A program made the position numbers and the translations under genes. The notes under the pieces are model-generated. The model searched no databases. It was not told where the DNA came from and saw only the letters and a list, made by a program, of their open reading frames with translations. Below, in pieces: positions 52,631 through 60,870 of a stretch of DNA of 64,000 nt. This stretch comes from Pseudomonas sp. dw_612. Its GTDB lineage: Bacteria; Pseudomonadota; Gammaproteobacteria; Pseudomonadales; Pseudomonadaceae. The stretch spans positions 1 to 64,000 of the forward strand of contig NZ_JAAVVC010000015.1 of assembly GCF_018449725.1 (NCBI RefSeq), given 5' to 3'. How positions within the stretch are numbered: the first letter of the stretch is position 1; every line of letters begins with the position of its first letter.

Positions 52631-54194
52631 ATGACTGAACTCTTCTTGGTTTCGCACATGCCACTGACCGTTAAATCCCGCCGTAAGCGCAGCATCCGGA
52701 TTGCTGTGACTATTTTGAGCGGGGTGCTCCCGGTTCTGTTGGGCGTCGCCATCCTTTATATGCAAGCCGGACGCGCACTGAAACAAAGTACTGAACAAAC
52801 CGCCGACGAAGCCTTGCGCCAGTTCAACCTGATGCTCGACAACACCGCCGAGGCGGCGCGGGTGTTGCTGCCTCTGGCCGGCGACAGTTGCAACGACGCG
52901 AAACTGGCGTTGCGCGAACAAGTAACCCGCCGGCCCTTTGTGCGCTCGACCAATCTGGTGTGGGACAACAACCTTTATTGCAGTTCGTTGTTTGGTGATT
53001 ATCAGGAGAAGGTCAACCCCGGCGATTACACCCACGGTCAGTTGTGGTTGATGGACGGCAACCCGGTGACGCCCGACACCGCGCTGCTGGTCTATCGTCT
53101 CAGCGATGAAAAAAAGGGCGCGCTGACGACCCTCGACGGTTATCACTTGAGCAATGTGTTGCGGCTGATCGGCCGCCAGACCTCGTTGTTGCTGCAAGTG
53201 GGCAATAACTGGTTATCCGCCGACGGTAAAGTCCATGACAGCGCCCTGCCCGTCTTTCCGGTGGCGCAAAGCAAGCGGGTTTCCGAGCAATACGCGTTCA
53301 CCGTGGCCGCCGGTTTCCCCGACGGTGAAACCTGGCGCTACATGAGTCGCGAATACCCGCCGCTGTTCAGTCTGCTGATCTTTTTTGGCGTGTTGGCGGG
53401 TTCGATCGGGCACATCCTGCAGAAACGCGCGTCCTCGCCCAGCGTTGAACTGCAACGTGCGCTGGAGGCCGGGGAGTTCATTCCGTATTTTCAGCCCGTG
53501 GTGCATTGGCGACACTAAAAAGTGGAGCGGCGCCGAGGTGCTGATGCGCTGGAATCACCCCAAGGAAGGCTTGGTGCGCCCGGACCTGTTTATCCCGTTT
53601 GCCGAACACTCGGGGCTGATCGTGCCGATGACCCGCTCGTTGATGCGCCAGACCGCCGCGTTGCTGGCGCCGGTATCGACCTCGTTTGACGGGCTGTTTC
53701 ATATCGGGATCAACATCACCGCCAGCCACTGCCAGGATCTGGAACTGGTAGAAGATTGCCGCGAATTTCTCAGCGCTTTCCCGCCCGGCAGCGTCAGTCT
53801 GGTGCTGGAGCTGACCGAGCGTGAACTGATCGAACCGACGCCCCTGACGCACCAGTTGTTTGAGCAACTTCACGGGTTGGGCGTGATGATCGCGATTGAT
53901 GACTTCGGCACCGGTCATTCGAGCCTGGGCTATCTGCGCCAGTTCAACGTGGACTTTCTGAAAATCGATCAGAGCTTTGTCGCCATGATCGGCGCCGACG
54001 CGCTCTCCCGACACATTCTGGACAGCATTATCGAACTCTCGGCCAAGCTGGACCTTGGAATTGTTGCTGAAGGTGTAGAAACCCAGGAGCAAAGCGACTA
54101 CCTGACCGCCCACCACGTTAACTTTCTGCAAGGCTATCTGTACGGCCGGCCGATGCCCGGCACGGACTTCATTAATGCATTAAGTGACCATTAA
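52631..54194 (+). pseudogene. CSS-EAL c-di-GMP phosphodiesterase gene with a +1 frameshift
   Basis: Two overlapping frames encode one protein. The first (to 53518) carries a membrane segment (IAVTILSGVLPVLLGVAILY), a periplasmic CSS domain with DSCNDAK and NNLYCSSLFG, a second membrane segment and the start of an EAL domain (FIPYFQPVVH), then stops. The second frame continues exactly with GDTKKWSGAEVLMRWNHPKE and has all EAL catalytic motifs (NITASH, ELTEREL, IDDFGTGHSSLGY, DFLKIDQSF, AEGVETQEQ). Skipping one T at about 53507 (CAT-T-GGC) restores normal spacing. It is either a real inactivation or phase-like change, or a one-base sequence error. Confidence 0.88.
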
Positions 54195-54418
54195 CCGATC
54201 TGGCAAATAACGATATCCTGCACCAAATTGAATCAAGACGCTGCTGTTGTTACATGAAGAAAAAGACATGATTTACTCTTGGGCAATTAACTACTACAAT
54301 TTTTCTTGCCTGTGCAAGATTGGCAGGTGAGCCATTATCACCGAGTCGCTACAAGGCTCTTGGCTTATAGCTTTGTTTGCGGTTGGTATCAGCCAAACAC
54401 ACTATTGGAGTAAAGATA

Positions 54419-54784
54419 TTGTCCAGACTCGCTGAATTTCGTGCAGCTGAAAAGGCCCTTCAAGAACAGCTCAAGCAGCTGGAATCCTTGAAGAACGATG
54501 CCGGGCTCAAGAAAGAAATCGAATTCGAAGAAAAGCTCCAGGGGCTGATGAAAACCTACGGCAAAAGCCTGCGCGACATCATCGCCATTCTCGATCCGAA
54601 CCCGGCAAAATCGGGCCTGCAACAGGCCGCGGCGCCTAAAACCCGCCGCGCTCGCGTGGTCAAGGTCTATCACAACCCGCACACCGGTGAACTGATTGAA
54701 ACCAAGGGCGGCAACCACCGCGGCCTGAAAGCCTGGAAGGAACAGTACGGTGCAGCCACTGTCGATTCCTGGCTGCGCGGTTAA
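54419..54784 (+). CDS. mvaU: MvaT/MvaU-family H-NS-like silencer
   Basis: A 121-residue xenogeneic silencer. An N-terminal coiled-coil oligomerisation region (RLAEFRAAEKALQEQLKQLE through GLMKTYGKSLRDIIAILDP) leads by a linker to a C-terminal AT-DNA-binding domain (VVKVYHNPHTGELIETKGGN). The N-terminus SRLAEFRAAEKAL is nearer MvaU/MvaV than MvaT. The start is a TTG with GGAG eight bases before it. A terminator follows. Such proteins bind AT-rich DNA, so the accessory island at 27.4-33.9 kb is a possible target. Confidence 0.92.
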   Translation: MSRLAEFRAAEKALQEQLKQLESLKNDAGLKKEIEFEEKLQGLMKTYGKSLRDIIAILDPNPAKSGLQQAAAPKTRRARVVKVYHNPHTGELIETKGGNHRGLKAWKEQYGAATVDSWLRG

Positions 54785-54799
54785 CCCTTCGCAGCAACA

Positions 54800-54828
54800 A
54801 AAAAGCCCTGCTAATGCAGGGCTTTTTC
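54800..54828 (+). terminator. Rho-independent terminator of mvaU
   Basis: AAAAAGCCCTGC, loop TAAT, GCAGGGCTTTTT: a perfect stem 15 bases after the mvaU stop. Confidence 0.93.
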
Positions 54829-54996
54829 ATGGCCGACATCTAACAAATGCAACGATAGTCGTCGATAAAAGTGGAAATGCCTTTAATGAGGTGCACGCCT
54901 CTGAGCACACTCAATACTTACCGTCTTACTTTGGGCTTAATCCCTTTGGGTATCTAAAAGACCAAGCCTTGAGAAAATCCACCTTCCATTCTCCAA

Positions 54997-55521
54997 CTAA
55001 AGTTTCAAGCTGTTACGCGCGGCCTCTATTTCGTCCTGACTGGCCTTATAAACCTCAGCCTGCCCGGCGTAGGAAAGAACATAAGCCTTGTCCGCCTGTA
55101 CGGCCGCGACCAATGTTTGAGAGAGCACGTGTCGGCCGTTCTGGGTGATGGTGCAGGTGGTTTCAAGCGCCGACAGTTGACTCAACGTGGTCGGGTGAAT
55201 CTTGTTACAGACGCTTTGATAACCGCCTTGGAAAAAGTCTTTCTGCACCGACTTGCGCATCTCCAACAGCACACCCTGCAAGTTCACCTGATGACCGCTT
55301 TCCACTGGGGTCATGGTCAGTTCCATCACCAGCACCTGGTTGCCGTCGGCGTCGTTTTTCACCGCGCGCTGCCGGGACACTTGCGGCGCGGCTTCATTTG
55401 GCGCGACAGCTTCCACCTCCCAGCCGCTTGGCCAAGTGATGCTCGGGGTGTCTGCCTGAGCCGCCGTGGCCAGCGCGAACAAACCCATGAAAACGAATAG
55501 CGATGCGAACGGTCGGATCAT
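54997..55521 (-). CDS. DUF4946 secreted protein
   Basis: A 174-residue exported protein. The signal peptide is FASLFVFMGLFALATAAQA; the mature part begins DTPSITWPSGWEVEAV, typical of DUF4946. Two cysteines (SVCNKIH, ETTCTI) could form a disulfide. The ATG (MIRPFASL) is used; a GTG twelve bases before is possible. Function is unknown. The gap between the mvaU terminator and this gene (about 54830-54996) has no clear gene. Confidence 0.8.
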   Translation of the reverse strand: MIRPFASLFVFMGLFALATAAQADTPSITWPSGWEVEAVAPNEAAPQVSRQRAVKNDADGNQVLVMELTMTPVESGHQVNLQGVLLEMRKSVQKDFFQGGYQSVCNKIHPTTLSQLSALETTCTITQNGRHVLSQTLVAAVQADKAYVLSYAGQAEVYKASQDEIEAARNSLKL

Positions 55522-55666
55522 TACGAGAGGCACTCACAGATTGAACCGCAAAGTCTGAGCCTCACCCGGCCGCCAGGCAATAGCCGGGCGTTTTGGTTTG
55601 GCGATGGCGGGACGCTTGCGTATCATTGCGAGCATTCGCCAGCCCCACTCATTTTCCGGAGGGCCC

Positions 55667-56188
55667 ATGAGCCTGCACGAATTGAATACCTTCCCCGGCG
55701 TCACCGCCGCTCCTGACACCGCGACCCAGAAGTTCGTCTTCAACCACACCATGCTGCGGGTCAAGGACATCACCAAGTCCCTGGATTTCTACACGCGCAT
55801 CCTCGGTTTCTCGCTGGTTGAAAAACGCGACTTCCCGGAAGCCGAGTTCAGCCTGTACTTTCTGGCGCTGGTCGATAAAAACCAGATCCCGGCCGATGCT
55901 GCCGCGCGTACCGAGTGGATGAAGTCGATCCCCGGCATTCTGGAATTGACCCACAACCACGGCACCGAAAACGATCCGGATTTCGCCTACCACAACGGCA
56001 ACACCGACCCGCGTGGCTTCGGTCATATCTGCATTTCGGTGCCGGATATCCGCGCCGCATGTGAGCGTTTTGAAGCCTTGGGCTGCGATTTCCAGAAACG
56101 TTTGAACGATGGCCGCATGAAGAGCCTGGCGTTTATCAAGGACCCGGATGCGTATTGGGTCGAAATCATCCAGCCAGCGCCGATGTAA
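55667..56188 (+). CDS. gloA: lactoylglutathione lyase (glyoxalase I, long zinc-type)
   Basis: A 173-residue metalloenzyme that isomerises the methylglyoxal-glutathione adduct. Probable metal ligands are in FNHTMLRVKDI, GILELTHNHGTE, FGHICISVPD and YWVEIIQP. Length and N-terminal extension (MSLHELNTFPGVTAAPDTAT) match the longer, eukaryote-like GloA3 type of P. aeruginosa. ATG follows GGAGGGCCC. A type B repeat and a terminator separate it from convergent ahpF. Confidence 0.92.
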   Translation: MSLHELNTFPGVTAAPDTATQKFVFNHTMLRVKDITKSLDFYTRILGFSLVEKRDFPEAEFSLYFLALVDKNQIPADAAARTEWMKSIPGILELTHNHGTENDPDFAYHNGNTDPRGFGHICISVPDIRAACERFEALGCDFQKRLNDGRMKSLAFIKDPDAYWVEIIQPAPM

Positions 56189-56197
56189 AGCAAAGTC

Positions 56198-56280
56198 AAA
56201 AGATCGCAGCCTGCGGCAGCTCCTACAGAATCACGCATGACCGGGCTTTTGTAGGAGCTGCCGCAGGCTGCGATCTTTTC
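56198..56280. repeat. inverted repeat pair, type B
   Basis: Inverted AAAAGATCGCAGCCTGCGGC-AGCTCCTAC copies about 25 bases apart, between convergent gloA and ahpF. Confidence 0.88.
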
Positions 56281-56287
56281 GACAGGC

Positions 56288-56323
56288 ACAAAAAACCCCA
56301 TGATCACTCATGGGGTTTTGTGT
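56288..56323. terminator. bidirectional terminator between gloA and ahpF
   Basis: AAAACCCCATGA, loop TCAC, TCATGGGGTTTT: a perfect stem with flanking A and T tracts, placed between convergent genes. Confidence 0.92.
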
Positions 56324-56338
56324 TTTCAGCGCTGACGT

Positions 56339-57904
56339 TTAAGCCGGGGCGGAGGTGCGGATCAGGTGGTCGAATGCGCTCAGGGAAGCCTTGGCGCCCT
56401 CGCCCACCGCAATCACGATCTGCTTGTACGGCACGGTGGTCACGTCACCGGCGGCAAACACACCCGGCAGCGAGGTTTCGCCACGGGCATCGACGATGAT
56501 TTCGCCACGGGGCGACAACTCGACGGTACCTTTGAGCCAGTCGGTGTTCGGCAACAAACCGATCTGCACGAAGATCCCTTCCAGTTCGACCGTGGTGAAC
56601 TCGCCCGAATCGCGATCCTTGTAGACCAGACCGGTCACCTTCTGTCCGTCACCTTTCACTTCGCTGGTCAGCGCGCTGGTGATGACGTTGACGTTCGGCA
56701 GGCTGTACAGCTTGCGTTGCAGGACCGCATCGGCGCGCAGTTTGCTGTCGAATTCCAGCAGCGTGACGTGGCTGACGATGCCGGCCAGGTCGATGGCGGC
56801 TTCGACGCCGGAGTTACCGCCGCCAATCACTGCCACGCGCTTGCCTTTGAACAACGGACCATCGCAGTGCGGGCAGAAGCACACGCCCTTGGCTTTATAT
56901 TGCTGTTCGCCCGGCACACCCATTTCGCGCCAGCGGGCGCCAGTGGCGAGGATCAGCGCCTTGGTTTTCAGGCTGGCACCGCTTTCGAAACGCACTTCGT
57001 GCAGTTCGCCAGCGTTCTTCGCCGGGATCAGCGCGGTGGCGCGTTGCAGGTTCATGATGTCGACGTCGTATTGCTTGACGTGTTCTTCCAGGGCGCTGGC
57101 CAGTTTCGGCCCTTCGGTTTCCTGCACGGAGATGAAGTTTTCGATGGCCATGGTGTCCAGCACCTGCCCGCCAAAACGCTCAGCGGCCACGCCGGTACGA
57201 ATGCCTTTACGGGCGGCGTAGATCGCGGCCGCAGCACCGGCCGGGCCACCGCCGACGATTAATACGTCAAAGGCTTCTTTGGCGCTGATTTTTTCGGCCT
57301 GGAGTTCGGCACCGCTGGTGTCGATCTTGGCGAGGATTTCTTCCACGCCCATGCGGCCCTGGCCGAAAATCTCGCCGTTCAGGTAAACACTCGGCACGGC
57401 CATGATCTGACGCTTGTCGACTTCAGCCTGGAACAGCGCGCCGTCGATGGCAACGTGGCGGATGTTCGGGTTGAGCACGGCCATCAGGTTCAGTGCCTGG
57501 ACCACGTCCGGGCAGTTCTGGCAGGACAGCGAGAAGTACGTCTCGAAGCTGAACTCGCCTTTGAGCGAGCGAATCTGCTCGATCACTTCGACACTGGCTT
57601 TCGAAGGGTGGCCGCCGACTTGCAGCAAGGCCAGCACCAACGAGGTGAATTCGTGGCCCATGGGGATACCGGCGAAACGCAGACTGATGTCGGCACCCGG
57701 GCGGTTGATCGAGAACGATGGCTTACGAGCATCATCACCGTTGTCGAGCAAGGTAATTTGAGTGGAAAGACTGGCAACGTCCTTCAATAGTTCGAGCATT
57801 TCCTGGGATTTCGCACCGTCGTCGAGGGAGGCAACGATCTCGATCGGTTGGGTGACCCGTTCCAGGTACGATTTCAACTGGGCTTTAAGATTGGCGTCCA
57901 ACAT
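56339..57904 (-). CDS. ahpF: alkyl hydroperoxide reductase subunit F
   Basis: A 521-residue FAD disulfide reductase that re-reduces AhpC with NADH. It has an N-terminal thioredoxin-fold domain with SLSCQNCPDVV, an FAD-binding GGGPAGAAAAIYAARKGIRT, the redox centre CFCPHCDGPLFKGK (CPHC) and an NAD site AVIGGGNSGVEAAIDLAG. Length is normal. ahpC lies upstream on the same strand but is separated by its own terminator, so ahpF receives read-through or has its own promoter. Confidence 0.95.
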   Translation of the reverse strand: MLDANLKAQLKSYLERVTQPIEIVASLDDGAKSQEMLELLKDVASLSTQITLLDNGDDARKPSFSINRPGADISLRFAGIPMGHEFTSLVLALLQVGGHPSKASVEVIEQIRSLKGEFSFETYFSLSCQNCPDVVQALNLMAVLNPNIRHVAIDGALFQAEVDKRQIMAVPSVYLNGEIFGQGRMGVEEILAKIDTSGAELQAEKISAKEAFDVLIVGGGPAGAAAAIYAARKGIRTGVAAERFGGQVLDTMAIENFISVQETEGPKLASALEEHVKQYDVDIMNLQRATALIPAKNAGELHEVRFESGASLKTKALILATGARWREMGVPGEQQYKAKGVCFCPHCDGPLFKGKRVAVIGGGNSGVEAAIDLAGIVSHVTLLEFDSKLRADAVLQRKLYSLPNVNVITSALTSEVKGDGQKVTGLVYKDRDSGEFTTVELEGIFVQIGLLPNTDWLKGTVELSPRGEIIVDARGETSLPGVFAAGDVTTVPYKQIVIAVGEGAKASLSAFDHLIRTSAPA

Positions 57905-57930
57905 ACGGGCGATTCCTTTATTTGAGGCGA

Positions 57931-57967
57931 AAAAAAACGCCCGAGCGAATCTCGCCCGGGCGTTTTT
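57931..57967 (-). terminator. terminator of ahpC
   Basis: On the minus strand: AACGCCCGGGCGAGA-TTCGCTCGGGCGTTTTTTT type hairpin (GC-rich 8-base stem plus T run), lying between ahpC and ahpF. Confidence 0.88.
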
Positions 57968-58028
57968 GAGGGCGGTTGCAGCTTACTTAGGTGCGGAAAC
58001 CCGCCCTGATGATGCTTTTGTCACAGAC

Positions 58029-58592
58029 TTAGATCTTGCCGACCAGGTCCAGGGACGGAGCCAGAGTGGCCTCGCCTTCTTTCCACTTGGCTGGGCAAAC
58101 TTCGCCCGGGTGAGCAGCAACGTACTGGGCAGCCTTGATTTTGCGCAGCAGCTCGGAAGCGTCACGGCCAACACCGCCGTCGTTCAGTTCAACGATTTTG
58201 ATCTGGCCTTCTGGGTTGATCACGAAGGTGCCACGGTCAGCCAGGCCAACTTCTTCGATCAGGACGTCGAAGTTGCGGGAGATGGCGTGGGTCGGGTCGC
58301 CGATCATGGTGTATTCGATTTTGCCGATAGCTGGCGAGGTGTTGTGCCAGGCAGCGTGAGCAAAGTGGGTGTCAGTGGAAACGCTGTAGATTTCGACGCC
58401 CAGTTTCTGGAACGCGGCGTAGTTGTCAGCCAGGTCTTCCAGTTCGGTTGGGCAAACGAAAGTGAAGTCAGCTGGGTAGAAGAACACGACAGACCACTTG
58501 CCTTTCAGGTCAGCGTCCGACACTTGTACGAAGTCGCCATTTTTGTAAGCGGTAGCTTTGAACGGTTTTACTTGGCTGTTGATGATAGGCAT
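58029..58592 (-). CDS. ahpC: alkyl hydroperoxide reductase AhpC (2-Cys peroxiredoxin)
   Basis: A 187-residue peroxiredoxin. The peroxidatic cysteine is in YPADFTFVCPTELEDLAD and the resolving cysteine in HPGEVCPAKWKEG. The start MPIINSQVKPFKATAYKNGD is the family N-terminus with GGAGAG-type ribosome site; the longer frame is not supported. The upstream region contains an imperfect dyad CTATTA...TAATAG at about 58707-58729 that could be part of an OxyR site, but the spacing is not canonical. Confidence 0.96.
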   Translation of the reverse strand: MPIINSQVKPFKATAYKNGDFVQVSDADLKGKWSVVFFYPADFTFVCPTELEDLADNYAAFQKLGVEIYSVSTDTHFAHAAWHNTSPAIGKIEYTMIGDPTHAISRNFDVLIEEVGLADRGTFVINPEGQIKIVELNDGGVGRDASELLRKIKAAQYVAAHPGEVCPAKWKEGEATLAPSLDLVGKI

Positions 58593-58737
58593 CGGTGACT
58601 CTCCGTCAGGGTTGAAAAGTTGAGTTGAGAAGTTGATGGGGTGAATCCTACCCACTCGATCGCCGGATGGCTCATTGGCAAAGCTCATGCTGCTCATTGG
58701 TTTTCGCTATTAGCCGACAGTATTAATAGAAGAAAAC

Positions 58738-59682
58738 TTACTTAGCAGCGCCAATGGCTTTTTCCGCGAGGGGCGTCATCCCGAGAAACGGGCTGGCTTC
58801 AACATAGCGCATGGCGGATTTCATATCCTTCCAGCCCACGTAGCTCATCAACGATTTCAAGTCCCAACCACTCTGATGGGCCCATGTTGCAAAACCGCGA
58901 CGCAAGGAGTGACTGGTGTAGTGCTCGGCCGGAATACCGGCGCGTTCCAGCACCTGGCGCAGCAACGGAATCACGCTGTTGGCGTGCAAGCCCTCCTCGC
59001 TCAGGTGGCCCCAGCGATCAATGCCACGGAACACCGGGCCACGGACCAGTGCGGCTTCGGTGATCCAATTGATGTAGGCCTGCACCGGGCACAAGCGCTG
59101 CAAGGCTGGCGTCTGATACGTCTTGCCGAGGTTTTCGCGGTCGCTCTTGCTACGCGGCAGATAAAGCGTGATGCCTGATTGGGCGACGGCTTTCACGTGC
59201 TCGATCTGTAATCGGCACAGCTCATCGCTGCGAAAGCCGCGCCAGAACCCCAGCAGGATCAGCGCCATGTCACGCCTTGCTCTTAGCAATCCGGGTTGAT
59301 CACCGTCACTGCGGGCGGTTTGCGCTTCCTGTTCAAGCCACGCCACCACTTGCTCCAAGTGTTGAAGCTGCAATGGCTCGGCTTGTTTTTCCTGCATCGG
59401 GTGCAGCGCGCGAATCCCTTTGAACACTTGGCGCACCACTGGCGCCTTGGTCGGATCGGCGAAGCCCTGGCTGTTGTGCCATTGGGCCAATGCCGACAGG
59501 CGCAGCTTCAAGGTATTGATCGACAGCACGCCCGCATGCGCAACCAGATAACGCGCGACGCTGTCGCTGGTGGCCGGCAGGAACCCGCCCCAACTGACTT
59601 CGAAGTGCTCGATGGCCGCCCGGTAGCTGCGACGGGTGTTGTCGCGGGTGGCGGCTTGCAGGTAGCGATCCAGATCGGTCAT
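58738..59682 (-). CDS. tyrosine recombinase (site-specific integrase)
   Basis: A 314-residue tyrosine recombinase. The N-terminal SAM-like arm-binding domain reads DNTRRSYRAAIEHFEVSWGG. Catalytic residues are visible: Arg in LGFWRGFRSDELCRL, Lys region in LPRSKSDRENLGKT, His-x-x-Arg in YTSHSLRRGFATWA, and Tyr in SAMRYVEASPF. It stands divergent from a KfrA-like gene, in a core region between ahpC and gor, without other mobile genes. It may be a domesticated recombinase, not a phage integrase; no attachment site was seen. Confidence 0.9.
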   Translation of the reverse strand: MTDLDRYLQAATRDNTRRSYRAAIEHFEVSWGGFLPATSDSVARYLVAHAGVLSINTLKLRLSALAQWHNSQGFADPTKAPVVRQVFKGIRALHPMQEKQAEPLQLQHLEQVVAWLEQEAQTARSDGDQPGLLRARRDMALILLGFWRGFRSDELCRLQIEHVKAVAQSGITLYLPRSKSDRENLGKTYQTPALQRLCPVQAYINWITEAALVRGPVFRGIDRWGHLSEEGLHANSVIPLLRQVLERAGIPAEHYTSHSLRRGFATWAHQSGWDLKSLMSYVGWKDMKSAMRYVEASPFLGMTPLAEKAIGAAK

Positions 59683-59804
59683 GGGCTCAACTCTCGAAAA
59701 CGTACCGTTTTGGCGGAAGAAAACCGCGTCTACCGCTCATCACACGGGGTAATACCAGTATATCCCGCGTGATTAATCCAAGGGATTTAACTTTTATTTA
59801 TGAA

Positions 59805-59835
59805 TGGTACAATGCGTAATTGATGATATGTACCA
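59805..59835. promoter_or_regulatory. inverted repeat TGGTACA / TGTACCA, candidate KfrA operator
   Basis: TGGTACA (59805-59811) and TGTACCA (59829-59835) form perfect 7-base arms around 17 bases, 25 bases before the KfrA-like start and within the divergent promoter region. Plasmid KfrA proteins repress their own promoter by binding inverted repeats, so this is the likely autoregulatory site. Confidence 0.6.
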
Positions 59836-59859
59836 CAGTACGAAATCGTAGGAGAACTC

Positions 59860-60870
59860 ATGGCTCGTGGCGGCGTAAATAAAGCAGTGGTACAAGCGGC
59901 ACGGTTGGCGATCCTCGCCCGTGGTGAAAACCCCAGCATTGATGCTGTACGAATTGAAATGGGCAATACCGGCTCGAAAACCACGATTCACAGGTATTTA
60001 AAGGAATTGGATGGCGGCCCGGAACGCACCGAAGCCACGTCTGAGCCTATCGATGACGAACTCGCCGGACTGGTATCGCGCCTGGCGCAACGCCTGAAGG
60101 AGCAGGCGCAAGAACCCATCGACCAAGCGCGCGAGCAGTTCGATCGCCAGCGTAAGGAGCTAGAAACGCAGCTTGATGAGGCTCGCGAAACCAACAGCGA
60201 ATTGCATCAGCAATATGAAATTCAAAGCCTGGCACTCACTCAGGAATCCGACGCGCTGCTGGAAACCCGCTCGATGTTGCAGACCGAGCAAACCCGCAAC
60301 GCCGGGCTGAATCAGGCATTGTCGGATTTCGAATTACGCTTGAAAGACAAGGACGAGCAGATCCGTTCCCTTGAAGAAAAACACCTGCATGCCCGGGATG
60401 CGCTGGAGCACTATCGCAACGCCGTCAAAGAGCAGCGCGAGCAGGATCAGCGCCGCCACGAAAGCCAAGTGCAACAGATTCAGATGGAGTTGCGCCAGGC
60501 CCAGCAAAGCGCCCTCGTCCGCCAGGATGAGATCACCCAGTTGCACCGCGACAACGAGCGTTTGCTGACTGAGAACCGAGGCACCCTGAGAGAGCTGAGC
60601 CTGTTGCAGGAGCAACTCAAACAAGCCAACACCCGCCAGGATCAACTGCTGGAACAAGCCAACCGCGTCGACAGCGAACGCACCCTCCTTCAGGAACGCT
60701 TGCGCATCGCCCTGCTGGAAAGTCAGGCGCTGAAGCAGAGCGTCGACGAGCAGTCGCAGATCAATCAGTCATTGGAAATCGAATTGGCGAAGACCCAGGC
60801 CAGCCTGGATGAAAGCGTGCGTCTGGCGGCAGTCGTTGCGACCGCGCCAGACGCAGCAAAGGACGATTAA
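59860..60870 (+). CDS. KfrA-like DNA-binding coiled-coil protein
   Basis: A 336-residue protein. The N-terminal ~60 residues form the KfrA_N helix-turn-helix domain (MARGGVNKAVVQAARLAILA; PSIDAVRIEMGNTGSKTTIH). The rest, from about residue 65 to 325, is a long glutamine- and glutamate-rich coiled coil. KfrA of plasmid RK2 is a repressor with a long alpha-helical tail, linked to plasmid partition and stable maintenance. Here the gene is chromosomal and divergent from a tyrosine recombinase. Its stop overlaps the stop of convergent gor by four bases. Confidence 0.88.
   Translation: MARGGVNKAVVQAARLAILARGENPSIDAVRIEMGNTGSKTTIHRYLKELDGGPERTEATSEPIDDELAGLVSRLAQRLKEQAQEPIDQAREQFDRQRKELETQLDEARETNSELHQQYEIQSLALTQESDALLETRSMLQTEQTRNAGLNQALSDFELRLKDKDEQIRSLEEKHLHARDALEHYRNAVKEQREQDQRRHESQVQQIQMELRQAQQSALVRQDEITQLHRDNERLLTENRGTLRELSLLQEQLKQANTRQDQLLEQANRVDSERTLLQERLRIALLESQALKQSVDEQSQINQSLEIELAKTQASLDESVRLAAVVATAPDAAKDD

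Noticed and set aside
58700..58735. possible OxyR site before ahpC
   Set aside because: CTATTA and TAATAG half-sites are present but the spacing (15 bases between CTAT and ATAG) does not fit the OxyR consensus, so it is not listed as a feature.
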